A stretch of 64,000 nucleotides of DNA from Eucommia ulmoides (Eukaryota > Streptophyta > Magnoliopsida > Garryales > Eucommiaceae), in assembly GCA_016647705.1 (NCBI GenBank), contig CM028333.1, positions 6,975,616 through 7,039,615 of the forward strand, read 5' to 3'. Below the pieces are notes generated by a model. It had not been told where the DNA came from. It saw only the letters and a list, made by a program, of their open reading frames with translations, and ran no database searches. Positions 11,047 to 24,059 of this stretch are shown one piece after another. A program made the translations under genes and the position numbers. The stretch's first letter is position 1; every line of letters starts with the position of its first letter.

Positions 11047-11960
11047 TGTTGATGTCCAAAAGTGGTGAGCGACCAACAATATGATTCAAAAAGGGAATAT
11101 ACTTACAAGATTGTTAGTGGCGTGTGGTACTGAAGACTTCAGAGGTCCTGACAATCTCCGAGCTGGGCTTCAGTCTTTCACTCCAAGCACCTGCACACAA
11201 ACTCACCGAGGTTGTGCCCGGTGAAGTTCCTCTGACGAGAGAGTAAGTATCGGGGGAGAAGGGCTAAAAGTGCTCTAGTGTCAGTAGAGAAGACGTACCG
11301 TTGGGTAATGGATGCCATGGGATATTTATAGACTTTGGCTCAATTAGCGCTACGAATTTAGGGAGCTAAGCTCGGGTTAATTAACCTAATCCGTTAAGCA
11401 GCCAATGAGCAAATAGATTAGTACTCTGATCATCTGGGTTGGGCTTTTGGGCCCACCTGTAGAGACCCATGGGCCGGAGCCTCAAGACGGCCCAAAGAGA
11501 CCCCGAGCACGAACATGACGAGCAGAGGGCACTGGGAGATACACAAGCCACATTCATCGAAAGTCACCACGAGGAACCGAAGACAAGCGGGAGGTACTTG
11601 GGTGAGATCGAAGACTATCATGAAGATGCAACACCTCAAGTGTGGAGTGGCGATGAAAAATCACTTATTAATCATTGTGAAATTTCACCGTTTGAATTTC
11701 AACTTATGACGCCGCAGTCGATCCAAGACGATCACGTCTACGAGGATCCGATGTGGCTCATTTGTCCTTCTCTGCCGTTAGCAACGTCCTTTCATGCCCA
11801 CTAAGTACATGAATCGGTGAGGCATGTCGTTGAAAGCTCAAGCGAAACAGAGCCTTATCTCGCCAGTCTTGAGGGCATCTTAAACAGAGCACTTCGGCTT
11901 GTCAGGCTGACTACCATAAACCGAGCGCTTCTTGGAAGGTAACCCAAGGAAAAATAAATT
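11047..11960 (-). repeat. LTR of a Tat-like Gypsy element
   Basis: Reads on the minus strand and ends ...GGACATCAACA at 11047, like LTRs 28259-28933 and 40581-41257 (ends GGCATCAACA). A TATA box TATAAATA (complement near 11318-11326), the conserved GGTTAATTAACC block and the CGGTACGT transcription-start area also match. The host sequence of block 1 is interrupted right at 11046. The upper end could not be fixed. No internal region of the same element adjoins, so it may be a solo or truncated LTR. Confidence 0.6.
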
Positions 11961-11979
11961 AGATCTGTCACAGCCGATT

Positions 11980-14880
11980 TGATTCGGAGGCGAGATTCTC
12001 TCGCCTCCCAGGTATGTGTTTTAAACCCATGTCTTTATTATCATACTATAAACTGTCATTGGGATCGCTGATAGAGTTGTTGTGATCATTACCTGTTTAA
12101 GTCGGGTGTGATGCGTTAGTATAGTATTATGTGTTTAGTTGTAGTTTATGTTTTGTTTTACGTGTGCATGTTTGTTTAGGGTAGTTGTTGTTATGTGCTG
12201 AGTTTTGACTTCATCTAGGCTATTTCCTGATGATGAGTCTGTCCCCTAGTTGTTTATTGAGGTCGAGCGTAAAGCTCATTCATGTGTGTTCTGTGTGCTT
12301 GACGTTTCGTTTTAATAAAAGTTATTGTAGATCCTAAATGTACGAGTACGTAAACTCAATATATAATTATCCAATCGATTTGAAAACGATTATCCTGTAG
12401 CCCAGTTCATGACAATAGAGATTTTATAACCTGATTTGGGGAAAATTCTAGGCAAAATCCTAGGCGAGGTAGTTCGGAAGACATGATTTAGGCATTCGTT
12501 TTTCTCGCTTGAGCCTTTTTAAGCCAACCTTGTTAAATCATTACCCCTCGTTATCCTGTTGAAGCCTAAATGACATTATAATTATGAGCACTTAACTAAT
12601 ACCATAACCGATTGAACTTTTTCCAAACCTATATCGCTAAACTGAAGGCACAATTTGAGTGAAATCAAGTTAGCATTTTGCTACTTGATGTGAGAGGTTA
12701 GGTTTAGGACAAACTTCTAATTGGTTCGGTATTCAAGTACTCGCTTGTTGTTTTTCGTTCATATTTCACACACCCCTCAAATTGTACAAATCAAATAAGT
12801 TTGGGGGTGTATTTTGATTGAAAAAGAAAACTATGTAAATATATTTTTATTTTCGTTTCTTTTTGACAAGTGAGTACGTCGGTCTTAATAAATTGTTCAG
12901 GGTTGTTTCAATTTATCTGTGGGTTTCGAGTGTGAGTGTGTCAAGCGACGTGCCTTAGGTAACGTTAAGTTAACAACGTTAACCCGTTTTCTATTTCCAA
13001 TTTACCCTTGGCCATTTTTACAAAACTGAATCAATCCCTAATGATCTTTTTGAACCTCCAAGCCTACATTAGTGGAGAATAGAAGCCAGGTCAGGCTTAT
13101 GAATTTTCTATACCATAAAGGTTTTAGTCATGAAGTATATTGAGGGATAATCCCATTTGATTGAAGGATATTGGTATAGTTGAGTTTTGAATATACACAC
13201 TTTAGCAAGATCTAGAATGACACTAACTATCATCGGAATGTTGAAATTCTAGAACACCGCATGGTGTGTTTTATGCTTGAACTCGATAGAATTGGGGGCC
13301 GATAAGGAAAATCGTTTGGCCGTAGATGATAATCAAAACTTGAACATTTTTATTTTTAGTGTTTTTTCGTTTTTAGTTTTTAATTTCGTAGTTAGTTGTT
13401 GTATTTTCTTATTTGTATGTTTTTGCTTGAGGACAAGTAAATGTTTGAGTTTAGGGGTATTTGATGAGTGGTTTATTTACCAATAAATCAAGTACTTTTA
13501 GAATCAAATATTTTTTTGTTTTCAAGTACTTTTGTTGTTTTAATATGTTTTTGTATTGTTTGGTAGGTTTTTGAATAAAATGGTGAAAATGTGCAAGATC
13601 GGTACAGGTATAGTAACTTCAAGGCCATTTTTTAACATGATTCCATTCGATTTTGGGAAACATCAAAACATGGAAGTAGTATATCGTTTTATTAGATTTC
13701 CATAGATTATTGAATCACCTTAATTAGAGTTCGAACGAAGAAGTTATAGCTAAAATACCAACGGGTGTGACCGCCGCAGCGGCGATAAAAATGCAGAATG
13801 GCCAACATTTTCTCTGCATTTCCACCACCGCAGTGGTGATTTCACAGTCGCGGCGGTCACCTCTGCACCAGATTAGATATTATTTTAGATATTTTAGGAT
13901 ATTTTTATCCCTATTTCTCCTTATCTCCTCTCCATTCGGCCATTAGAGCCCCATTAGACTTAGTTTTAGAGAGAGGTTTTGGGAGTGTTCAACCAAATCC
14001 GAAGGAGAAAAACACATTGCGAAGAAGGAGAAGCGATCGCAAATCATTTTTAGCGGAAATTTTTTTAACTAGGCTAAGTTTATTTCATTTTTTCTTTATT
14101 TTCTTAACTTCGGTAGTTAGTTGAGCATGTTTAGCTCCATTTTTATTGTATAACCAGCTATGGCCATGAGTTAAATGGATTTTTGTCTAGGGATTAATAT
14201 AATTTATGAAAATGTAGTTTTGTTTGAGTTTGTGTTTCATTTATGGATGTTCTTTATAATTTCAATTGTGCTTACCGTTATTCTTTGAAATTATGCTTGT
14301 TTAGATAATTAAAGAACATGGGGTTTGACACTCGGAAGAGGTAACCCCGAATTTGGATTAGGGTAAACACAGCGCTACGACACAATAACCCGAGAGGGAG
14401 TTAGAAAGTGTGCAATCAATAATGTTAGGGCAAGACTCACGTGACCTAGGATCGTTAAGACGTTGAGAAAGACTTATTCGTTGACGCGAAATCGCGTATT
14501 CCCTTGTCTTAGACTCAGGAGAGGTGACGAGTAAGTTTACGAACCGAGATTGTCGGATAAGTCGAACGCTGTTAACATAAACTAAACGAAATTAAACGTA
14601 TTTAAGTATATGAAGTAAATCCCTAGGCAATCTACTTCCCTTAACCGTCTCATATTAATATTAGTATAGTTAATTTAATTACATTAATTAACTTAGTATT
14701 AGTATTAATTAAATTAAACATATTTTTTATGGCCTAGATAAAATTAGGTAATGATAATCACGGTACTCGATAATAGTCTCAACCAATCCCTGCGAACACA
14801 ATACCCTTACTCTCCCTACCTATATAAAACTTGACCCGTATACTTGTGGTGAAAGTAGCAGCGTATTTACGCGCTACCAA
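11980..14880 (+). mobile_element. Athila-like Gypsy 3' end with LTR
   Basis: Internal 3' tail (about 11980-13461), then a polypurine-like TTTAGGGGTATT and an LTR starting TGATGAGTGG at 13462 and ending near 14880 (GCGCTACCA). The architecture matches the end of Athila-type elements: AT-rich tail, a GAGGACAAG block before the polypurine tract, then an LTR of about 1.4 kb. A 69-codon frame at 13277-13486 has a hydrophobic stretch but overlaps the LTR start and is probably non-coding. It is inserted immediately 3' of the integrase end of the minus-strand Tat-like element. Confidence 0.55.
13462..14880 (+). repeat. LTR of Athila-like element, copy a
   Basis: Shares with copies b (17333-19014) and c (41528-42325) a GC-rich palindromic cluster (here CCGCCGCAGCGGCG near 13771-13784), a GGGGTTTGACA block at 14321-14331 and the CCAATCCCTG-to-GTATACTTG 3' region. 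Confidence 0.6.
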
Positions 14881-14904
14881 ATGATCATAAAGCTCATACA
14901 AATT

Positions 14905-17184
14905 ATTTTCGCAATTGAGAGATATTCCACGGCTTAGGGATCGCCCTACCATCAAGATCTTCTAGCCAGTGGTCCCTAGTCTGTTTACATTGGTAGCTCG
15001 GTAAGGGTCTTCCCAGTTAGAAGCTAGCTTTCCCAAGAGCACTTCTGGGCAATGAGACATTACTCTCCGGTGTACCAAGTCTCCTACGGCAAAGTGTCAT
15101 GGACCCGTGTACTTGCGGTGAAAGTAACTTTCCTTGTCATGTTTCTCTTCCAGTTGGTCCATCTCTTGTCATATGGATTCTTCATTCTCTACAAGGTTGA
15201 TTGCTCCATCTTATCTGGATGCCAACCCGATCTCCACTAAAACAACAACTTCAGTCCTGTAAGTCATGGAGAAGGGTGTTTCCTCTGTGGAAGTTGTTAG
15301 AGTAGTTCAATGAGCCCACAATACTCCTGGTAGTTCTTTTACCCATTTGTCTTTTGTATCATCCAGTCATTTCTTGAGTGCATCCTTAATTGAATGATTT
15401 GTCACCTCAGTTTTTCCATTGGCTTGCAGGTACGCTGGGCTAGTCATACGGTATTGAATCTTCAGTTCATTGTACCTCCATGCAACTTTGCCGCCGATGA
15501 AAGGTATTCTGTTATCAGATATGAGTATCGTCGGGATGCCGAAATGACATATTACATTTTTTTAAAGGAAGTTCTTCACTTTATTTTCCCCCAATATTGC
15601 AAACGCTTCAGCTTCAACCTACTTGGTGAAATAGTCAATTACCACCAATAGGTATTCTTTGTTTCCTAGTGCTAGGGTAAATGGTCCCAATGCATTCGTC
15701 TCTCATTGAGAAAATGGCCATGGGCTGGTAATTGGTGTCTGCTGCTGAGCTGGAACCTTGATATCATTGGAGAGCCGCTAGCATTTTTCGCATACCTTGA
15801 TGTATTCTTGCGTATCAATACTCATTGTTGGCCAGTAATACCTCACTCTTAGTGCTTTATGAACCGAAGTCCTTCTGTAATACCCAAAAAAATTATACTT
15901 TGAAAATATTATTTTAATAATTTTGGATTGTTTTGTAAATTTATGGTATAAATAATATTTGATAATTTTTTGTAGGTTAAATGTTAATTTTAAATTGATT
16001 TTTAAAAGTTTTGGGATTACTGTGTTATTTAAAATATACTTTTAAGAGTTTTGAGATATGATTAATATTTTTCTTATTTCAAGACGGGTAATTAGTATAA
16101 ATAAATATATAAATAAAAAAGTGGCCGATATCATTTCCTTCCTAATGAATGAAATGATATCAACCAAGTGATATATAATATGTATATATATAAAAGAAAT
16201 GTTTAACACGTGTATTGTTTTGAGTAAACATCCATTTATATTTATGAAAGCTTATTAAGCTAATGGAAAAGGAATAATGACGACCAGCATATACAGGAAG
16301 GCTTATGTCAATATATATTAGGTAATAATTATATACATATATTATGAAAAGTTACGGTACTTTGAATGTTTCGGTTTAGATTTCGACTTTGGAGTTCAGG
16401 TAGAATTTCTAAACTCTTTTAATATATGTATTTAATCTTTCTCTCTCTCTCTATTGTGTGATTTATGCTCTTATTATTGTTGAATTTTAACTGTTAAATT
16501 CTATGAAATAATTATGATTATGTGAAAATTATGTGAAAATCATACTTTTGTGTTTTATTTGTTGTATTAATTAGATACACCTATTAGAGGGGTTGAAGTT
16601 CTACTGAGTGTTGACTCACAACCCCCCAGTTTTGATTGTAGGGACGGTGAAAATGAAATGGCAACAAAAATTTTAGTTGAATTTCTACTTAATTTATAAT
16701 AGTTGTATTTATTATTCACTGTTGTAAAATCAATTTGATAAATCAAAAAATTATAATTGTCGCAATCGCATTGTAAAAATTCTCAGATTTATGGAATAAC
16801 ATATGGGTCGTTTGGTTATAGTTTTAATTTTTCAAGGGGAGAAATCAAGTGACGGCCTTGGGAAAACAGATCGTTATATCTTTCTCCTTGATGATTTCTA
16901 TAAACCCCTTCATGTATTTCTTGTAGGACATAGGTGACTTTCTTTGGTCCAAGATTAAGCAATAAAAGTTGGGAAAAAGATCTTCTATACAGTTTATCAT
17001 TTATCAGCATATACCTTGACACCTTGTATAAACATTTTCTGGAAAAATCCTTGTCTTCTGGTAAAATACCCTCCTTTAGATACTTAATTAAAGGTGCTCT
17101 CCAGTCCTCTTCTTGACTCAACTGACCGATGCATACGCAATAGTTAGCTAGTGCTACTATAGACAGCTGCTCAAGGAATTCCAC
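14905..17184 (-). pseudogene. pol: Integrase of element Y, split
   Basis: 17184-16885 encodes the zinc-finger start (HEGVYRNHQGER). After a 994-bp insertion the frame resumes at 15885 with VHKALRVRYYWPTM, a CEKC pair, the catalytic core (decayed, several stops) and a C-terminal domain ending DLDGRAIPKPWN at about 14915. It would insert element cDNA into chromosomes, but the copy is dead. Confidence 0.7.
15886..16879. mobile_element. 994-bp insertion in integrase
   Basis: Starts TGTAATACCC, typical of Gypsy chromovirus LTR ends, and lies between CCTTC (15881-15885) and CTTTC (16880-16884), a possible 5-bp target duplication with one mismatch. The integrase reading frame is exactly restored when it is removed. 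The right terminus (GTTATAT) is not a canonical CA, so it may be a truncated or composite LTR. Confidence 0.5.
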
Positions 17185-19760
17185 TAGCTCAAACCACTGA
17201 TCAGGTCTAAAAGCAAAAGGTAATACTGATAAAGGATTTGTCTTCTCGTTTTAAGCTCTTGGTACAACTTCAAATTTACAGCTCTAGAGTAGGGAGATTA
17301 GTTATTTCACTGAGATTAGTTCTTTTACCTTCTATACGCCGAGGATTTACACCCTCGAAGTATATGACTACTCGCAAGTGTACGAGGTCTAAGTTTTAGT
17401 ATAGTGTGATCGTGAAAGATCGGGTTATCGTATCTACAGGGATTGGTGTCGTTACTATCGAATATCGCGTTTGTCGTGACCTAACTTTATCTAGGCGAAA
17501 AACAAATGTATTTAATTAATTAAACTAATACTAATATAACCTAAATTAACTACACTAATATACTAATATGTTTTAGGGTAAAGAATTGCCTAGGGATTAA
17601 CGTGTTTACAAATACGTGTTCGATTTCGATTTACTCACGTTTACGTTGTTTGACCTATTTGACAACCTCAGTACATAAACTCCACCGCCACCTCTCCCGA
17701 GTGTAAGACGGAAGAATACATGACTTCGAATCAACGAATAAGTTCCCCTCAACGTCTTAACGACCCTAGGACACGTGAGTCTCGCCCAGCGTCATTGATT
17801 GTACATAATCCAACTCTCTCCCGGGTTATTAGATCGTGCGTTATATTTACCTTATCAACAATCTCCATTCTAAAACTTCATCGCCATCTCTCCCGAGTGT
17901 AAGACGGGGGATATAACGCAACTTCGAGTCAACGAAGAAGTCCCCCTTAACGTCTTAACGACCCTAGGTCACGTGAGTCTTGCCCAGCGTCATCGATTGT
18001 CCACGATTCAAACCTCGACCGAGTTATAGAATCGTGGCATTTGTTTACCCAAATCCGAATCCGGGGTTTGTCAAAACCCCGTATTCTCCCTTTATCTAAC
18101 TAATCATGATAAACAAACAATATGATAAATACAATCAAACTACGAAGAACAATCACAAACGTAACACCGAAATCATCCAAACAACGTATTTATAAATATA
18201 GTGTTAATCCCTGCAACAATCCATGTTTAGCTATGGCCTTAGCCGCATAAATAATGAAATAATGAGCTAAACATGATCACATGATCCTAAGATAAAGAAA
18301 TAAGGAAAAACAATCGAAGAACTTAGCCTCATCCGAAGATAAACTGCTAAGAATGCTCAACAATCGATTCGTCGTTTTCTCCACTTCGGGATGTAAGCTC
18401 CACCTATAAAACTCCTAAACCTAGGCCTAAATATATCTTAAGGTTCCCAAATGGCCAGGGGGGTTCACAAGGAAGGGAGAGGGAATGGTATTTATAGGTA
18501 AAATATCTAAATAAATATCCTAAAAATATCTAAGCTGTGCAGAGGGTTTCCGCCTAGGCGGAAGTAGGTAGGTTTGGTTGTTCGCCTAGGAGAAGAAGTA
18601 GGCGGTGGACTGGGAATTGTTTTTACTGGATTTTCGCCTAGGTGGTGGGCTATCAGTAGCCTATCTTTGTTTCCTCTGCTGGATTTCCGCCTAGGCAAAG
18701 GAATTTCTGCCTAGGCGGTGGTCCATCAGTAACCTTTGTTCTTTTCTCAACATCTTCACCACCTAGGCGGAGGTTTGGACGCCTAGGCGGTGGGCCTGCT
18801 TCATATTTTAGCCTCCGAGCTTGTTTATCCACCATAACTTCGTCCGCTTTGGTTCGATCTCATCGTTTTCGCTCCAGTTTCCTATCTTTTTGCCTCATAC
18901 ACCTGATTAATACAAAAAATATGAACACTAATTAAAATATAATAAAATACTATATAAACACATGAAAACTAACTTAATTCGGTTTGGAAATACGTAGGTG
19001 GATCACACCTATCACCTTTTCAACATAAAGGCGCAACATTTTCTCATTTATCGTGAACACTCCATTTATCTGGTTAACTACTAGTTGGGAGTCTGATCTC
19101 ACCTACAGATGATGGTCTCCTAAATCTTTGGCCAAAGTTAACCCAATGATTACTGCTTGATATTCTAATTCATTGTTCGAGGTTCGAAAACGAAGTTGTA
19201 CTGCCCTTTCGAGCTAATCTCATTCAGGTGTTTGCAAGACTATGCCTACACCACACCCCTTCATGTTTGAAGCTCTATAAACCTACAGCTTCCACAATGT
19301 AGCTGACTGATCAAGGTACTCTCCATCTTTCTATGTAATATTTTCTGGGGGAGTCAGTTCAGCCATAAAGTCTACAAGGGCTTGCTCTCTGGTTGCAATT
19401 TTAGGCCTGTATTTGATGAAGAACTTACCAAGCTCTATAGTTCACTCTATAAGTTTTTCTGAGGCCTCTGGTCTGTGCATTACAAACCTGAGGGATAGAA
19501 GGGCAGCACATTGATCTCACGCTCTTGGAAATACGGTTTAAGCTTGCGTACTGCGGTCACCAAAGCTAGGGTAAGCTTTTCATATTGAGTATCGCGAGTT
19601 TCTACTAGAACCAATGACTTGCTAATGTAGTAAACTGGTCTCTGTCCTCCTGTGTGATCTTTGATCAGGGTTGCACTTACTACCACCGGTGTTACCGCCA
19701 AATAGAGATAAAGCTCTTCCCATGGATTTACTTTAGCCAGTGACTTTATTGAGCCCAAGT
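17184..19760 (-). pseudogene. RNase H regions of element Y, split by LTR
   Basis: 19480-19758 encodes the first RNase H (PVYYISKSL, DTQYEKLTLALV). 19015-19440 plus 17184-17332 encode the second, Tat-specific RNase H-like segment with many stops. The solo LTR 17333-19014 interrupts the second one; on removing it the reading resumes in register. Confidence 0.65.
17333..19014 (-). repeat. Solo LTR (copy b) inside element Y
   Basis: 1682 bp. On the minus strand it starts TGATAGGTGTG at 19014. It is flanked by a one-mismatch 5-bp target duplication: CCTTC at 17328-17332 and CCTTT at 19015-19019. The same LTR family occurs at 13462 and 41528. It contains a cluster of GCCTAGGC palindromes at 18540-18800. 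Confidence 0.75.
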
Positions 19761-19868
19761 AGTCTTTAATAGACTGCAGCGCTTGTTCATAGTCTTCCCC
19801 CCCACTGAAATATTTTACTTTCCCTTAAGATTTTGAAAAAAATAGCCACTGAAAGATTTTACTTTCCC

Positions 19869-20650
19869 TTAAGATTTTGAAGAAAGGGGCACACCTATCA
19901 GTAAATTTGAAATGAATCTATTCAGAGCAGTCAATCTTCCTGTCAACGCTTGAACTTCTCTTATGGTTGCAGGGGAATTCATATTCCAAACAACTTTGAT
20001 CTGCCCTGAGTCCACCATGATGTTGGACTGGTTCATGGCAAATCCTAGAAATTTTCCAGATGCAACACCAAAAGCACATTTCTTTAGGTTCAATTTCATA
20101 TTGAACCTCTTTAGTATGACAAAAGCCTCTACTAAATGCATCAGGTGATTTTCTTTCTTGGAGCTTTTGACCAACATGTCGTCTATGTAGACCTTCATAG
20201 TTGCTCAAATTTTCTCTTAGAACATACAGTTTACCAGTCGTTAATAGGTTGCTCCTACATTTATTAAGCCAAACAATATTACATTATATCAATAAATACA
20301 TCTTTGAGTGATGAACATCGTCCCTTCCTTGTCTTGCTTGTCCATAAAGATTTGGTTGTACCCCGCATACACATCCATCATGGTCAACCGTTGATGCCCT
20401 ACAGTTGCATCTACTATTTGGTCTATCCTTGGCATTGGGTAGAAGTCCTTCGGGCATGTTTGGTTAAGGTCAGTGAAGTCCATGCACATTCTTCACTTTC
20501 CATTCTTCTTCTTGACAAAGACTGGGTTGGCAAACTATTTTGGGTATATCACTTCCCTTATGTGGCCAATGGAGAGCAACCTCCTTATCTCAGATTCAAT
20601 CACTTCTTCTTTTTCAGGGTTGAATATTCTTATCTTCTATCTGACTAGTG
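19869..20650 (-). pseudogene. pol: Reverse transcriptase of element Y
   Basis: Two adjoining open pieces: 20289-20489 (MCMDFTDLNQTCPKD, MMDVYAGYNQI) and 19869-20198 (VYIDDMLVKSS with the catalytic YIDD at 20178-20189, then LKKCAFGV and FLG). The intervening 80 bp and the N-terminal part are frameshifted. It is colinear with the RT at 31839-32861 of element X. Confidence 0.8.
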
Positions 20651-20899
20651 GGTAAGACCTGGAAATGTCAAGGCGGTGGACTGTTACATCAGGGCTAATA
20701 TGTCTTCTGGAGACCAGGCTATGACATCTAGATTATCTTTGATTAGCTTCCTGATTTCCTATGTCTTATACTGGCTTAGGGATCCTCCTATCATCAACTT
20801 TTGAGCTCCTTTATTGAAGGTAATCTCTCGTATTTGCTCAGCAAGTTAGAGAATTTTGGGGTGTTATCTGAAATCATTGATCTCATGAGTTGAGATCTT

Positions 20900-21700
20900 T
20901 GGCGGAACTGTTTCCTACTCCAGCTGTAATTTCTATAAGTACTTATTTCTTCCCTTCATAGCTATCACAAAACATTGACTTGAAGCTACCTGATCTCCTA
21001 GTATTACTGCCATCAAGCCATATATCCTTCGCATACTTGATGCATTCGTAGTACGTTGATGCCACTGCCTTCATTACATGCATCCATGGCCGTCTCAGTA
21101 GTGCATTGTAAGGTGACGAAGAGTCCATCACCATGAACTATGTAGCTTTCGTGTACTATCTTTCCTCCTTGTTTGCAGTGCTTGACAGGGTTATCTTCCC
21201 TCTTGGAGAGCTGAGGTCCCCATTAAAACCCACCATGACAGTCTGGGTTAAACTAAAGTCTGAACTGGGCACTCCCATATGCTTCAATGTGTCCACAAAG
21301 ATAATATTAGCAAAACTGCCAGTATCAACCAAAATACGTCTTACCTAGAAACTGAAAATCCAAAAGGTGATGACTAGGGCATCTTCATGGGGGTAAAAGA
21401 TCCCCTTGCAATCCTCATTAGAGAAAGTGATGGTTGGTCTCGTATTTGTGGTTATTGACATTGCTTCTCCAAAGTAATGCTCTAGTGTTGTCTCACGGAC
21501 CTTCATCTTCCGTTCATGATTGGATTCCCTAATTACAGGCCTAGCAGTATTTATTATGAAGATAACCTCGCAATTACCTTCTGGATGAACCTCTTTGAGT
21601 TCCTTGTCACGATTTTTGTGACGATTTTCGCTTCTAGGTCTTTTCCTATCCCTAGAGCACTCCTACAAATAGCCATGTAATTGACCCATGTCAATTAGTT
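20900..21700 (-). pseudogene. Protease region of element Y
   Basis: The aspartic protease motif VDTGSFAN is encoded on the complement of about 21307-21332, followed at 21134-20943 by the SSPYNALLRRPW block that comes after the protease in Tat-type polyproteins. Stops and frame changes break the frame on both sides. Confidence 0.65.
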
Positions 21701-22226
21701 GCTTTATTTCCTTTTTAAGTTCTTAGCAGTCGTTTGTATCATGGCCATGGTCCCTATAGAAGTCACAATATTTTGACTTATTCATCCTGTTGGACTTGAT
21801 GTGCTACCTGGGAGGCCACTAAACTACCTCAGATAACCGGATTTCATGCAGAATACTTAAGATCGACATCTATAGGCCAAGGAGGTTTGGCTCTTGACGT
21901 GTATTCGGTCTGGAACTTGATCCTCTGGGACGATCTTTCTACGTGTCTGAGCTTTTGCCTTTTGTTCTGCTATGGTCCTTCTCGCTTTACCTGGGATGAT
22001 CTTTGGTTGATCCCTCATTCTCTCGCAATCTTGAAGTCCTCCAGCTTCATGTAGGGCTTAGCTTTTTCCATCAACTCAGACATACTCCTAGGTTTTTCTT
22101 GGTGAGAGAGTCTTGAAATCTGCTATGGTGCAACCCTAGAGTAAACACATTAAGGATGAGGTTTGAATTATACCCCTAAATACATGTTAGTTCTTCATTA
22201 AATAGACTCATGTACTGGAGCAAAGA

Positions 22227-24040
22227 TTATCCATTTTCTTTTCGCAGGACCAACAAATAATCAGGTGCATTCATTAACCTTTGATAGGTTATGAAGCAAT
22301 TGATGAATATTTTTCCAAAGTTTTTGAACGATGAGATGGAGTTAGATGGAAGCGTATGTAACCTCTCAAGGGCAGATCCTTTCAAAGTCATGGTGAAAGC
22401 TCTGCAAAGCGCTAAGTCACTTGCTCCATATAAGTTCATGACATGCTTGAACTGGAGAATGTGGTCCACATGATCTGCTTTCCTATTATATTTCTCGAAC
22501 TTCGTAGGGTCGAACCTCTCAGAAAGTGGTATAACCAAGATATCTAAAGTAAATGGCATCTTAGTGCCTTTCAATAGCGTATCCATTTCATCCAGGGGTA
22601 GATCACTCCCATCTCTGCTTCTAGGTTGCTGACGTGAATCAACAGTTTCAGTTCGGTTGAACGCCCTTCTCTCCTATTGTTGATTGTTGGTATATCCTTG
22701 GGCAGCTCGCTCCCCTTGGGATTATGGGTCTGTTGTTGGCGATTATCTCCACCATATACTTGATTATAACCATTATCTCTGATATTTTCCCAGTCAGAGC
22801 GTCAATCTTTGTATATGTGCTCTGTATTACTGGTGGCGGATCAGCATGAACTTCCTCATGTATTCCTACTGGAACTTCATTGTCAGTTGGTAGTAGGGGT
22901 GGTAAAAAAAACCAACGACCCAAAAAATCGAACTAAACCGACTGAAAAAACCAAAAAAAAAAAAAAAAAATGCCTTTGATGAAAAAACCGCCTGGTTTGG
23001 TTACTTTTTGGAGTAAAATTGGAGCCCTGATTTGGTTGCTTGGTTTAGCACACATAAACCAAGGTTTAAACCTCACCGAACCGGGATCCCCTAAAACAAC
23101 ATCGTTTTAGGGGTTTGTGTATATATATACATTATACATGTAACAAACCATAGGAAGGAACCCTAGCGTAGTCGCCTCATCGTTTCTATCCCGATCGTTA
23201 GCTCCTTTTGTTTCTCTCCCAATCATTCTCTCATTCACTTCTTTGCCGATCTCTTTCCACTTATCTCCCGATCATAGCTCCTTATTCCAGTCGTCATCAT
23301 CATCCTGCTCCTAGCCACGAGAACATATCACAACCCTAAATCACAACATTTTATGCACCATCGCAACCTCAATCGAACCATAGTAGCCCTAATCACACCA
23401 TGGCGACCCTAATCGCAAGATTTGCAACCATAATTGATCATTCACTCATCGTCACAAATCATTCATTTTCACGCCAAAGTCCAAAACGTTGTCGAATCAC
23501 AAATCGTTGGCCATGCTCCACCATTGCAGATAGTTAGAAATGCTCAGCCATTTCATATCTTTGTCCATCCTCCACCATGTTAGAGATCTTTGTCATCCAC
23601 CATGGCAGATCCGTCATAGATCGTTGTCTACCGTCACAAGTCTAGCCTTCAAATCATTCAGGTAATCTTCATCGATCGTTTTATGAATCTGTTCATTTTA
23701 GTGTTTCGTTTCGTACATGGATTTGTTCATTTTTGTTCGTTTAGGTTTTCGATTTCGTTTTTGTGTTATTGTTCTCCAGTCCAAAATTGAAATTGCACCG
23801 ACCCCGACATAAACCGCAAGGACGGTTTTTTTCATACATAGAAACCGAACCATTAGGGAAAGGTTTTCAGTATGTAAAAATCGAGTACCTCAGTTCAGGG
23901 ACCAAAAATTGCGAAAACCACATTGAACCGCATCGTACCCACCCTTAGCTGGCGGTGGCAGGTTACTACTTTGACTGGGTGTTGCTCCCCTTGCTCGTGG
24001 TTGCCTCATTGTTGCGACGAAAAGCTTTTCTGTAAACGTT
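22227..24040 (-). pseudogene. gag: gag of element Y (disrupted)
   Basis: The retrotransposon Gag core is clear at 22227-22586: residues such as FDPTKFEKYNRKADHVDH, then CRAFTMTLKGSALE and SSFKNF, matching plant Tat-type Gag. The N-terminal part lies at 22600-22893 and 23948-24040, separated by a 1054-bp hAT insertion. Further towards pol the frame decays. This protein would form the virus-like particle shell, but the copy is not functional. Confidence 0.7.
22894..23947. mobile_element. hAT-type element in gag of Y
   Basis: 1054 bp with short inverted ends TAGGGGTGGTA / TACCCACCCTTA and flanks GTTGGTAG / GCTGGCGG, which are plausible as a decayed 8-bp target duplication. It encodes no transposase and is non-autonomous. 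The frame of Gag reads from one flank to the other. Confidence 0.6.
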
Positions 24041-24059
24041 TCCCATAGACGGCGTCAAA